Shown: positions 35,901 to 43,482 of the stretch, piece by piece | Layout of the letters: the number at the start of each line of letters is the position of its first letter | How positions within the stretch are numbered: position 1 is the stretch's first letter | NCBI GenBank assembly: GCA_934699095.1 | Contig: CAKUVI010000003.1 | Coordinates: 1 to 64,000, forward strand | Length of the DNA: 64,000 nt | Direction: 5' to 3' | DNA from: an uncultured Bacteroidales bacterium | GTDB taxonomy: Bacteria > Bacteroidota > Bacteroidia > Bacteroidales > WCHB1-69 | Program-made: the position numbers and the translations under genes | Notes under the pieces: generated by a model | Told to the model about the DNA's origin: nothing | Databases searched by the model: none | What the model saw: only the letters and a program-made list of their open reading frames with translations

Positions 35901-35965
35901 CCGGCGAAGACCTTGTAAAACTTGCCAAAGAGAAAATAGCCGAAATAGATGTTTTGGATAATTAA
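32942..35965 (+). CDS. Exported multi-TPR repeat protein
   Basis: The 1007-aa protein has a signal peptide (MKLVKFCLSVIVAGAMCINVATAQ). Almost all of the rest is tetratricopeptide repeats (roughly 20 or more helix pairs), for example YQTAVDLFNKEKYGSAQQYF, AQFEQIYESEI, AISAYKSFIKNHPKSQHIRQ and ALADYETIIKKYKTEYNV. The later repeats resemble the YbgF/BamD-type periplasmic TPRs with the N-x-P/Y-P-x-S turn. It has no catalytic domain and is expected to be a periplasmic solenoid for protein-protein contacts. The outer-membrane barrel gene follows after 30 bp in the same direction, suggesting a shared complex. The specific function is unknown. Confidence 0.9.
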   Translation: MKLVKFCLSVIVAGAMCINVATAQRTENFKSPQYEYQTAVDLFNKEKYGSAQQYFKYVFENTEDKQHDLKTNSLFYQGVCAAKLDNQDAGYLLQTFIDRYPVHTSVPEARYYLGRYYFSRKNYKKTLAQFEQIYESEIQPENISEYHFKKGYSYFMTGDKDNAKMMFQKARDEEGAYQLRSIYYLAFMAYQDGRYDESLEEFNKIKNEPEFHSEVPYFLTQIYFKEKEFEKVLEVAPKVDVPKDKNQAQVERCVALSHYSLNQYEEAVEHFAKIHETNLITLDRNDYFAMGFTNYRVQKYNDAITDLSRAAKDKNPDKMTQQCYFLIADCYMKTNQRTLAAQSFKEASKYDFDETIKEESMFNYAKLQCETSTSPFNNGIEALQDYLNQYPHANHSDEAANYLSQIYLSTKNYQAAISSIEKLKTKNPSILKAYQRCTFNRALELINNKNQKDAITLLNKTLSAPIDKKTNLDALYWKAEAQYRNEQYKDAYSAFQTYQNADRASSNEYYVDSYYSLGYSALKLKRYRDAANYFKTYLNKTKKSQDIEIQADASARLADCYFMQLDLPNAIKYYDQCERLGQSNADYAIYQLAKCYGYQKNNSKKVQTLERLLNGYGTSNFRDDAEFDLAVTYHTQNDYPSAISAYKSFIKNHPKSQHIRQAHTRLAQAYLNNDNPQMAISTYKYVVETYPGSQESKDALANLETIYTENGNTSEFFDYVRSKNMNISADRQDSIAFRAAETKYNRGDCEASIAACSDYIRQFPNGSFVAKALFYKGECEYGMRRYADALADYETIIKKYKTEYNVTALHKAASILYNDKKYAKALTYFNKLMENTTAEEEIIYANNGAMRCAYFLKEYRSALTSAENIIRQNQSDQDLLNEALLIAGNSAYELNEIATAKNYYSQLMPKGSNDLCAEAAYHLADIALNKDNNLSECETRIKAILGSDYSSEYWYARTFILYGDLYKAKGNYFQARHTYQSIVDNYSGEDLVKLAKEKIAEIDVLDN

Positions 35966-35995
35966 GATTTTGTTGAACTGAAAATAATATTGAAG

Positions 35996-37921
35996 ATGAA
36001 AAAAACGACCATAATACTTATAGCATTTCTGTTTGCAGTGGCTGGTTTGCAGGCACAGGTGGTGGATTCAGCCCAACTGCTGATCAAATATGTGCCCAAG
36101 CTTCAAAACTCCAACAAGATAAACAACCAGGCGGTGATTCGCGACACCGTGGTCAGTCAGCCTGTTGAATTCAACTATGTGGTTGCACCTTCGAAACCTG
36201 AGCTCAGCTTTCTGCCGGGAGACATGGAGGTCGGCAAGCTGAATCCTGAAGTCAAGGAGCGTTACTATCGAAACTATCTGAAACTCGGCTTCGGCTATCC
36301 GATAACCCCGTTGGCTGAGTTGTCGATGCACAACTGCCAAAACCAGAAATACTCGTACGGACTTAACTTCCACCACTTCTCCTCTTGGGCCAATCCAATT
36401 GGCAAGGAGCAGAAAAAGTACGCCTACGCGCCCACAAGCGACACCCGCCTGCTGCTCTTCTTCAACAGGATATTCAAAAACCACACCCTCTACTCGTCAA
36501 TCGGCTACAACCACGAGATGGCCAACCTGTACGGATATTCAAAAGACTGGCATATTCCTGCTTATTATTACGAGAAAGAGTACCTCGACAGCATCCACAA
36601 CAACTTCAACCATGTGTATGCTGAATTAGGATTCCGCTCCAACTACACCGCAGATGAAAAGAGATTGAAGGAAGATGTGCGCTTGAACTACGACTTCATC
36701 CACACATATTGGAGAAACAACGAGCACAACGTAGGTATTCACGGTTTCTTGGCCTATGACGCCAATTTCATAAAGATTTCAGGATACCAGCATTATCAGG
36801 TTGACTTTGGCCTTGACTATTTCAACAACACCTGGAGCGACAGCATTCCGATGGGAACCGACAACAGTCTGCTGAAACGGCGTGCCGAAAACAGCTTTAT
36901 GTTTGAAATACGTCCTACCATGAGTTTCAAGATCCGGGAATACCATCTGACGGCCGGCGTCGGAGTGCCACTGTTAAACCAATACAACAAGGTGCAGTGC
37001 CCTGTATATCCTATCGCTGAACTCCAAATGAGTCTGATACGCAACGTCCTGAACCTTTATGTCGGCATAGACGGAAAGAGCGAGTATGTTTCGCTGAAGA
37101 ACATTCTCTATGAGAACCCGTATATCAAGCCAAATCTCGACACCTTGAAGTTCACCAAGTCGCAGATCAGCATTTACGGCGGAGTAAAGGGGCGCATCAC
37201 CGAGAAGCTGAATTATCACGTTTCCGCGCGCTATTCATACCGCCGCGACCTGCCTTTCTACATGCTTGACACAGCATCTTTGCTTAAAAACCAGTACGAT
37301 TTGGTATATGCCAAGAAGGGAACGGAGCTTAATGTAAGCGCAAACCTCAGCTGGGAGGCCATCAACCATCTGTATCTCAACCTTAACGCAAGCTATCACA
37401 ACTACTTTTTCCTTGAAGGTTACGATTGGTTTGAGGCAAACAGCGTCACCGGCGGCCGTCCATTCTACAAACCAATGTGGGAAATCGGCTTCGAGGGCAA
37501 ATACATCCTCAAACAACGTTTCATATTCACTGCCAACGCAAAAGTCGGATTTAACAGATGGGCTGTGGTTCCTTCATGGACACCTGCTCTCGATGACCTT
37601 GGCAATCCAATATACGATGAGTTAGGCAATCAGAAAGGAATGATTGTTTATTCTGTTGAGAATGACATCCGCAAAAATCCTGATGGTTCAAACAGTTCTG
37701 TAAAGCCTGTGCTGAACTTCGGACTCGGTTTTGAATATCTCATCAACAAACAATTCACAGTATTCGCCAACGTAAACAACATCGGCCATCAGTACGCGAC
37801 CAATTATTACGGATTCAACAACTTTGGTATAAATATTTTGGCAGGCATCACCTATTCGTTTGGCAACGAGGCGTTCAAGCCTGCGAAGAAGAAATCCGCT
37901 AACGCGGCTTCCTCATTTTAA
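35996..37921 (+). CDS. Outer-membrane beta-barrel, TonB-receptor-like without plug
   Basis: A 641-aa protein with signal peptide (MKKTTIILIAFLFAVAGLQA) followed by about 75 residues that are not a TonB plug or carboxypeptidase-like domain. The rest is a long series of amphipathic strands, such as YRNYLKLGFGYPITPLAELS, LNYHVSARYSYRR and FGINILAGITYSFGNEAF. It resembles the barrel half of TonB-dependent receptors, but I see no TonB box or plug. Start ATG 35996, not TTG 35990. It is cotranscribed with the TPR gene 30 bp upstream. Its 3' end overlaps the convergent histidine-kinase gene by 23 bp. Confidence 0.85.
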   Translation: MKKTTIILIAFLFAVAGLQAQVVDSAQLLIKYVPKLQNSNKINNQAVIRDTVVSQPVEFNYVVAPSKPELSFLPGDMEVGKLNPEVKERYYRNYLKLGFGYPITPLAELSMHNCQNQKYSYGLNFHHFSSWANPIGKEQKKYAYAPTSDTRLLLFFNRIFKNHTLYSSIGYNHEMANLYGYSKDWHIPAYYYEKEYLDSIHNNFNHVYAELGFRSNYTADEKRLKEDVRLNYDFIHTYWRNNEHNVGIHGFLAYDANFIKISGYQHYQVDFGLDYFNNTWSDSIPMGTDNSLLKRRAENSFMFEIRPTMSFKIREYHLTAGVGVPLLNQYNKVQCPVYPIAELQMSLIRNVLNLYVGIDGKSEYVSLKNILYENPYIKPNLDTLKFTKSQISIYGGVKGRITEKLNYHVSARYSYRRDLPFYMLDTASLLKNQYDLVYAKKGTELNVSANLSWEAINHLYLNLNASYHNYFFLEGYDWFEANSVTGGRPFYKPMWEIGFEGKYILKQRFIFTANAKVGFNRWAVVPSWTPALDDLGNPIYDELGNQKGMIVYSVENDIRKNPDGSNSSVKPVLNFGLGFEYLINKQFTVFANVNNIGHQYATNYYGFNNFGINILAGITYSFGNEAFKPAKKKSANAASSF

Positions 37922-39401
37922 TGCGCATTGTTGTACCCACGTCTATCACCGAGGATTTGACAAACAGTCGTCCCCGGTGATATTCGTTTATAATGCGCTT
38001 GGCCAAGGTGAGACCCAAGCCCCAACCGCGACTTTTAGATGTATATCCTGGAGAGAAAATCTTACGCTGCATATTCTGCGGAATTCCCTTTCCTGTATCC
38101 TTGATATCTATATAAACATTGTTCTTTTCCTCTGTGATGGAAATTGTGATACTACCCTTTCCGTTCATGGCGTCAACAGAGTTTTTGCAAAGATTCTCAA
38201 TCACCCATTCAAACAGATGTTTGTTAAGAAGAAGGTTAATCTCATGGTCCGGTTTTTCATAATTGATTGATACCATGGATGAAATACGTGATTGCAGATA
38301 GTCAGTGAAATTGTCGATGAGTTCAACCACGTCTGTCTTACTGAGCTCTGGAACTGAACCTATTTTCGAGAAGCGCTGGGCTATGGTCTCCAAACGATGG
38401 ACGTCTTTGCCTATCTCTTCCGGAACCGACTGGTCAATGGGCATCTCTTTCAGTAATTCGGTCCAAGCCATCAGTGAAGATATTGGTGTGCCCAGCTGGT
38501 GGGCCGTCTCTTTCGACATTCCAACCCAAACGCGGTTTTCCTCCGATTTTCTCGTAACATTAAACAACAGGTATCCTATTAGGATGAACACAATGATGAT
38601 ACCCCATTGTATGTATGGGAAGAGTCGTAATTGTTTTAGAACCAAGGATTCTTCGTAAAAAACGTAACATTTTCCATGGTCTAACCAATCAAGCACAACC
38701 GGTTCGTTTTCATCACGCATTTTCTCCAACCGTGCATTCACCTTGAAGGGGGCCTGCAACGTAGCCGAGTCGATATTACCCGCTGCTATCACATTAATCT
38801 GTGTGCTGTCGGTTATGATGACAGGCACTGAAGCCGAGTTGATAACAGTCTCTTGGAAAAAAGACTCAAGAAGATTGTCGATCATCTCCTTAAAATCACC
38901 GTAAATATGGGAATTCTTGTAGTAAATCATCACATAATCCCTGTGATAATAGGGAAGTTTCAGACTGTCGTATTCTTTTATGGCGCTTCCCATCTCCCTA
39001 ATATTTCGCATAGAAGAGACACTGTCGGGCACATTAAGGGCGGCATCGATAGCGCCATCAGGGCGTGCTATGATTGTCGGAACTGTCTTGTTTGACGAGA
39101 TAATGTCCTGATAAAAAGTTATATCTTCATCGAGAGAGGCATCGGCTACTTTTTTTACGGCCTTTGCAAAGATTGCCGCTTGGTTTCCCTCTTCAATCTT
39201 GACGGAATCGAAAAGTTTTTCAGTTTCGTTGATCAACTGGGTCTTGTAAGTGATTGCGCCAGCCCAGATCTCAATGCGCTGGCGTTCCTCAGCTGCAATT
39301 TTTTTTATGAGCTTATTGGAATATACAATGATAACTGTAAATATTGCCGCTGCCGACATGAAGAGCAGCCATTTCCAGTAAGACTTAAGAAACTGGTTCA
39401 T
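37899..39401 (-). CDS. Membrane sensor histidine kinase
   Basis: The 500-aa orphan kinase has TM1 at about residues 10-32, a periplasmic sensor region of about 230 residues and TM2 at about 260-282 (IQWGIIIVFILIGYLLFNVT). The HisKA dimerisation helix has phospho-acceptor His301 in SKETAHQLGTPISSLMAW. The HATPase domain has the N box NLCKNSVDAMNGKGS, G1 DTGKGIP and G2 RGWGLGLTLAKRIINEY. The periplasmic domain matches no sensor family I can name. No response regulator is adjacent. It follows moxR with a 1-bp gap, so it belongs to the surA-moxR operon; its stop lies inside the barrel gene on the other strand. Confidence 0.94.
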   Translation of the reverse strand: MNQFLKSYWKWLLFMSAAAIFTVIIVYSNKLIKKIAAEERQRIEIWAGAITYKTQLINETEKLFDSVKIEEGNQAAIFAKAVKKVADASLDEDITFYQDIISSNKTVPTIIARPDGAIDAALNVPDSVSSMRNIREMGSAIKEYDSLKLPYYHRDYVMIYYKNSHIYGDFKEMIDNLLESFFQETVINSASVPVIITDSTQINVIAAGNIDSATLQAPFKVNARLEKMRDENEPVVLDWLDHGKCYVFYEESLVLKQLRLFPYIQWGIIIVFILIGYLLFNVTRKSEENRVWVGMSKETAHQLGTPISSLMAWTELLKEMPIDQSVPEEIGKDVHRLETIAQRFSKIGSVPELSKTDVVELIDNFTDYLQSRISSMVSINYEKPDHEINLLLNKHLFEWVIENLCKNSVDAMNGKGSITISITEEKNNVYIDIKDTGKGIPQNMQRKIFSPGYTSKSRGWGLGLTLAKRIINEYHRGRLFVKSSVIDVGTTMRIKMRKPR

Positions 39402-39402
39402 A

Positions 39403-40389
39403 TTATTGTGAATCGGCAGCAGTGAGCAGTTTGTCTATAATTTGCTCTATGGTGATACCCTCAGCTTCAGCTTTGTAGTTACGGATGATTCTGTGACGCA
39501 GGATATTATAGGCCACGGCGCGTACATCCTCGATGTCGGGAGAATATTTGCCATTGAGGACGGCGTGCGTGCGGGCACCGATGATCAGGAACTGGGAGGC
39601 ACGCGGACCTGCACCCCACGACAGATATTCGTTGGCCCAAGCATGGCCTTTTGTTGTGCCAGGACGTGTCAGTGTTGCAAGGCGAACAGCGTATTTGTAA
39701 ACATTATCTGGAATAGGTACTTTCTGCAACAGCTTCTGATAGAAGATAATCTCTTCTACGGTAAGCACGCGCTGTGGCTCAACCATGTCACCGTGAATGG
39801 TCCTTTTGACAATCTCAACCTCTTCGTCCATGCTCGGATAGTCGAGCATGATGTTGAACATGAAACGGTCTTGTTGGGCTTCTGGCAGCGGGTAGGTACC
39901 TTCCTGCTCAATAGGGTTCTGAGTAGCCAAAACGAAGAACGGGTTTGGCAAAGCGTATGTGGTGCCGTTCATACTGACTGAACGCTCCTGCATGGCTTCA
40001 AGAAGCGCTGATTGTGTCTTTGGTGGTGTTCTGTTGATTTCGTCGGCCAACACGATGTTAGCGAAAACAGGTCCTTTCACGAACTTGAAATTTCTGTTGT
40101 CGTCCAAGATTTCAGCACCCATGATGTCGGATGGCATAAGGTCGGGGGTGAACTGGATACGGTTGTAACTCATGTCAACAGCCTTGGCTATTGTGGTTAT
40201 CATCAATGTCTTTGCCAGACCGGGCACACCGATCAAGAGGGCGTGGCTTCGGCTGAACATCGCCATCAGGACATTCTTCACAACCTCGTCCTGCCCTACA
40301 ATAACTTTTGCGATCTCCTCACGGAGAGTCTTATATTTTTCAACGAATGATTCTATCGCTTCTATGTCTGATTTGTTATTCAATTCCAT
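39403..40389 (-). CDS. MoxR-family AAA+ ATPase
   Basis: A 328-aa cytosolic AAA+ protein with Walker A GVPGLAKTLMITTIAKA, Walker B with sensor region IVLADEINRTPPKTQSALLE, ATQNPIEQEGTYPLPEAQQD and the C-terminal lid SWGAGPRASQFLIIGARTHA. MoxR ATPases act as chaperones in assembling or activating enzyme complexes, often beside DUF58 and von Willebrand factor A genes. Here the neighbours are instead a SurA-like foldase (10 bp upstream) and a histidine kinase (1 bp downstream). The client is unknown. Confidence 0.95.
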   Translation of the reverse strand: MELNNKSDIEAIESFVEKYKTLREEIAKVIVGQDEVVKNVLMAMFSRSHALLIGVPGLAKTLMITTIAKAVDMSYNRIQFTPDLMPSDIMGAEILDDNRNFKFVKGPVFANIVLADEINRTPPKTQSALLEAMQERSVSMNGTTYALPNPFFVLATQNPIEQEGTYPLPEAQQDRFMFNIMLDYPSMDEEVEIVKRTIHGDMVEPQRVLTVEEIIFYQKLLQKVPIPDNVYKYAVRLATLTRPGTTKGHAWANEYLSWGAGPRASQFLIIGARTHAVLNGKYSPDIEDVRAVAYNILRHRIIRNYKAEAEGITIEQIIDKLLTAADSQ

Positions 40390-40399
40390 AGTTTAAATT

Positions 40400-41746
40400 T
40401 TAGGGAATTTGCCATTTAGTAACGAATGGACAGTATTTATATTGTTCTGATATTTTAATGTTTGTGACTTTCACTTTGTCAACCACCCATTTTTCGAGAG
40501 CCGCATACTTCTTTTGTTCGAGGGCTGCATTTTTTATCATGTCATAGTCTTCCACGATATTGGCTTTATGCTCAGAGACTCTCTCTTTGAGGTAGATGAG
40601 TCGGTAAGCCATGATACCGTCATCGTTCACAAACGGCACGCATTCTGAGTATTCTCCCGGGATCAGCTTGTTGATTGTGGTGAATGTGGCGTCGTCCATA
40701 GACTGGCGGTCGAATGTGAGGGAACTGTTGTAGGGATTCACAACCATTCCTCCATTGAGTCTTGTGCTGCCTTCGGAGAATTTTTTCGCAGCCTCCTCTA
40801 GGGTCATTTTTTCGCTGATGATTATGTTGCGGACACTGTCGAGGTAGGTTATGGCCTTCACTTGCTCATCGGTGGATGGTTTTGGCTGAATAAGTATGTG
40901 AGCCACTCTTATGGATTCGCCCCGGCGTTCAATCATCTGGATGATATGGTATCCTGCTTGTGTTTTGACAACCTGTGAGATTTCTCCCGATTTAAGGTTG
41001 AATGCAGCGGCCTCAAATTCCGGATAGAGGGTACCTCGCTCCACAAATCCCAAGTCGCCGCCCTTGGAGGCACTGCCGGGGTCATCTGAGTAGAGGCGGG
41101 CCAAAGCACCGAACTTTTCACCACGCAACACGCGTTCCCTATAACTCAAAAGCCGCTCCTTCACACTGTTTATTTCCTCGTCACTCACTGGCGGTATCTT
41201 TACAATCTCGCCAAACTGGTATGATGTGCTCACCATCGGCATGCTGTCAGGACTTATCTTGGCGGCAAACTGATTGACTTCTGAAGGTGTCACAGTGATG
41301 CTGTTTGTAATATTCGACTGCACCTGCTCTATCAAAGCCTGTTCATACATCATCTCACGCATATCCTTCTTGATCTCTGACATCGGCTTGTTGAAGTAAT
41401 TCTCGATATACTTCACGTCACCGCCTGTTTGCTGCAGGAAATACGAAATTCTGCTGTTCAGACGATAGTCAACCTCCTCGTCGGTCACCTCGATACTGTC
41501 GATTTCAGCCTGGTTGACCATAAGTTTGTTGAACACTAAGTTCTCTAACACTGTGCAGTATATTTCGTCGGGATCTTCCACAGTCCTGAACTGGGCGGTA
41601 TAGTCTTTGTAATGTTTCTCCAAATCGGAGCGCATTATAATCGACTTGCCTATCACAGCCACGATGCCGTCAATAGGTGTTCCCTTTTGGGCCAATCCGC
41701 ATGCCCAAAGTGAAGCGAATAAAATTATAAGAAGTACTTTCTTCAT
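40400..41746 (-). CDS. SurA-like periplasmic peptidyl-prolyl isomerase
   Basis: The 448-aa protein has a signal peptide (MKKVLLIILFASLWACGLAQ). A SurA-type N-terminal chaperone domain follows (VIGKSIIMRSDLEKHYKDY). Then come a parvulin domain (LRGEKFGALARLYSDDPGSA, SKGGDLGFVERGTLYPEFEA, TQAGYHIIQMIERRG) and a second, more divergent parvulin-like domain (VAHILIQPKPSTDEQ). It is expected to escort outer-membrane proteins through the periplasm. The signal end reads LWACG, but the cleavage context fits signal peptidase I at AQ-K. It is the first gene of the surA-moxR-kinase operon. Only an imperfect -7 box (TATTTTCG on the minus strand) is visible upstream. Confidence 0.9.
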   Translation of the reverse strand: MKKVLLIILFASLWACGLAQKGTPIDGIVAVIGKSIIMRSDLEKHYKDYTAQFRTVEDPDEIYCTVLENLVFNKLMVNQAEIDSIEVTDEEVDYRLNSRISYFLQQTGGDVKYIENYFNKPMSEIKKDMREMMYEQALIEQVQSNITNSITVTPSEVNQFAAKISPDSMPMVSTSYQFGEIVKIPPVSDEEINSVKERLLSYRERVLRGEKFGALARLYSDDPGSASKGGDLGFVERGTLYPEFEAAAFNLKSGEISQVVKTQAGYHIIQMIERRGESIRVAHILIQPKPSTDEQVKAITYLDSVRNIIISEKMTLEEAAKKFSEGSTRLNGGMVVNPYNSSLTFDRQSMDDATFTTINKLIPGEYSECVPFVNDDGIMAYRLIYLKERVSEHKANIVEDYDMIKNAALEQKKYAALEKWVVDKVKVTNIKISEQYKYCPFVTKWQIP

Positions 41747-41787
41747 TGTGATGAAAAGTTTGTCACAAAATAAAACTGCGAAAATAC

Positions 41788-41816
41788 AAAAAAAAGAAGA
41801 CCAACGCCTTCTTTTT
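41788..41816 (-). terminator. Weak intrinsic terminator of rpmH
   Basis: The stem AAAAAGAAG (41791-41799) pairs with CTTCTTTTT (41808-41816). Transcribed from the minus strand it ends in a long U-run (41795-41788). It sits between rpmH and the surA-like gene. Confidence 0.6.
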
Positions 41817-41843
41817 TAAGTTTCCAAATCCGCAATTTTCGGA

Positions 41844-42002
41844 TTATTTTCTGCCAAGACTTTCGTCAGACACGGTAAGTTTTTTTCTGCCTTTAGCTCT
41901 GCGAGCAGCCAATACTCTGCGACCGTTTGCAGTTGACATTCTTTCTCTGAAGCCGTGTTTGTGTCTGCGTCTGGTGTTTGAAGGTTGGTATGTTCTTTTC
42001 AT
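41844..42002 (-). CDS. rpmH: 50S ribosomal protein L34
   Basis: This 52-codon gene encodes the complete L34 protein, beginning MKRTYQPSNTRRRHKHGFRE and continuing RMSTANGRRVLAARRAKGRK, then KLTVSDESLGRK. The motif is unmistakable, and the short basic protein is a structural component of the large ribosomal subunit. In many bacteria rpmH sits with rnpA near dnaA. Here it stands alone, with its own -7 box (42039-42046) and terminator. Confidence 0.98.
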   Translation of the reverse strand: MKRTYQPSNTRRRHKHGFRERMSTANGRRVLAARRAKGRKKLTVSDESLGRK

Positions 42003-42038
42003 TTTATAACTATTTTTATTGTTCTGATTTTAAGGCTG

Positions 42039-42046
42039 CAAAAATA
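42039..42046 (-). promoter_or_regulatory. -7 box for rpmH
   Basis: The minus strand reads TATTTTTG, matching TAnnTTTG, 36 bases upstream of the rpmH ATG. Confidence 0.68.
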
Positions 42047-42117
42047 CACTTTTTTTATTATCAAACGCATATAGTTGAAAAAATATTTTTTTTACAAATA
42101 CGGAAACCAATATTTAT

Positions 42118-42125
42118 TAAATTTG
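42118..42125 (+). promoter_or_regulatory. -7 box for L-serine dehydratase, decides the start
   Basis: TAAATTTG exactly matches TAnnTTTG. Transcription would begin near 42132, so the ATG at 42144 must be used and upstream in-frame codons back to 42075 are not translated. Confidence 0.7.
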
Positions 42126-42143
42126 CATTTCAAAACAGTGAAT

Positions 42144-43331
42144 ATGGAATCCATAAAAAAAATATACCGAATCGGCTTCGGGCCTTCGAGCAGCCACACT
42201 ATGGGGCCGCACCGCGCCGCAGAGATTTTCGGCGAGAAAACCAAGGGCGCCACTTCGTACAGAGTCACGCTATACGGGAGTCTGGCAGCCACTGGGAAGG
42301 GGCACTTCACCGACAAGACCATCATTGATGCTTTGTCGCCCAAGCCAGTTGAAATACTGTGGAAGCCGGAAATCCAGCATGAGTTTCACACCAATGCCAT
42401 GCTTTTCGAGGCATTTCATGGGCAGGATGTTATTGATAAATGGAAAATATACAGCATTGGTGGCGGAGAATTGGCTGATGAGCACTCCGTGGTTGACCAT
42501 AAAGAGCATTACGAGGAGAACAGCATGACCGAGATCGTGAAGATTGTGGAGAAGTACGGCATGAATTTTTGGGAGTATGTAGAGAAGCATGAGGACAGTG
42601 ACATTTGGGATTATCTGTCGGAGCGGTGGAAGGCCATGCAGTGCACCATAGAGAAGGGGTTGCAGGACGACGGGGTCCTGCCTGGAGGACTTTACGTAAA
42701 GCGGAAGGCCACGCAGTACTATGTCAAGGCCCGCAGTTACAAGGCCTCATTGCAGGGCCGTTGTCTTGTCTCGGCCTATGCCTTGGCCACCGCGGAGGAG
42801 AACGCGGCTGGCGGCAGGATAGTGACCGCGCCCACATGCGGCTCGTCGGGTGTGCTTCCGGCTGTGCTGTATCACCTGAAACACAACCACGAGTACAGTG
42901 ACAAATTCATACTGAAGGCTATGGCCACGGCCGGACTCTTCGGGAACATCATCCGTACAAATGCCTCTATCTCGGGTGCTGAAGTGGGCTGTCAGGGCGA
43001 AATAGGCTCTGCCTGCGCCATGGCCGCCGCCGCTGCAAACCAGCTCTTCGGCGGTGCTCCGCAACAGATTGAATATGCAGCTGAAATGGGACTTGAACAC
43101 CACCTCGGACTAACCTGCGACCCTGTCTGCGGCCTTGTGCAGATACCCTGCATCGAACGCAATGCTTTCGCCGCACTCCGCGCCCTCGACGCCAACCTCT
43201 TCGCCATGATGTCGGATGGCAAACATATTATCAGCTTCGACAAAGTGGTGAAGACCATGAAATTGACAGGTAAAGACCTTCCAAGCTTGTATAAAGAGAC
43301 CTCCGAAGGCGGCCTTGCCGTTGTTGATTAA
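42144..43331 (+). CDS. sdaA: L-serine ammonia-lyase, iron-sulfur type (single chain)
   Basis: The 395-aa enzyme deaminates L-serine to pyruvate and ammonia. The beta domain starts with GPSSSHTMGPHRAAEIFGEK. The alpha domain has APTCGSSGVLPAVLYHLK and the cysteines expected to bind the oxygen-labile [4Fe-4S] cluster (GCQGEIGSACAMAAAAANQL and CDPVCGLVQIPCIERNAF). Alpha and beta parts are fused, as in E. coli SdaA. Start chosen at MESIKKIYRIGFGPSSSH because the promoter box lies at 42118-42125. It contributes to amino-acid fermentation. A weak hairpin and a degenerate palindrome follow the stop. Confidence 0.96.
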   Translation: MESIKKIYRIGFGPSSSHTMGPHRAAEIFGEKTKGATSYRVTLYGSLAATGKGHFTDKTIIDALSPKPVEILWKPEIQHEFHTNAMLFEAFHGQDVIDKWKIYSIGGGELADEHSVVDHKEHYEENSMTEIVKIVEKYGMNFWEYVEKHEDSDIWDYLSERWKAMQCTIEKGLQDDGVLPGGLYVKRKATQYYVKARSYKASLQGRCLVSAYALATAEENAAGGRIVTAPTCGSSGVLPAVLYHLKHNHEYSDKFILKAMATAGLFGNIIRTNASISGAEVGCQGEIGSACAMAAAAANQLFGGAPQQIEYAAEMGLEHHLGLTCDPVCGLVQIPCIERNAFAALRALDANLFAMMSDGKHIISFDKVVKTMKLTGKDLPSLYKETSEGGLAVVD

Positions 43332-43400
43332 CCGTTTTGTCGGTTCTTGTTGAGACGCGCCATGGCGGAGCACGCTACATTCCAAATTATTATTCTGCGA
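43332..43400. repeat. Palindrome downstream of serine dehydratase gene
   Basis: CGCCATGGCG (43358-43367) is a perfect 10-bp palindrome inside GAGACGCGCCATGGCGGAGC. It looks like the core of a longer dispersed repeat whose right arm has decayed. A small stem AACCG/CGGTT (43330-43345) overlaps the stop codon and might be a weak terminator. Confidence 0.35.
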
Positions 43401-43445
43401 CTCAAAATCCTACCTTTTTCTCCTTACAGCAATATATATTTTTTT

Positions 43446-43453
43446 TACTTTTG
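43446..43453 (+). promoter_or_regulatory. -7 box for DUF4919 gene
   Basis: TACTTTTG exactly matches TAnnTTTG, 29 bases upstream of ATG 43483. Confidence 0.7.
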
Positions 43454-43482
43454 CATGTTTTAATATTAAAAATCGTCAAATT

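Noticed and set aside
42075..42143. 23-residue N-terminal extension of the serine dehydratase
   Set aside because: The -7 box at 42118-42125 lies inside it and the conserved protein begins at the later ATG.
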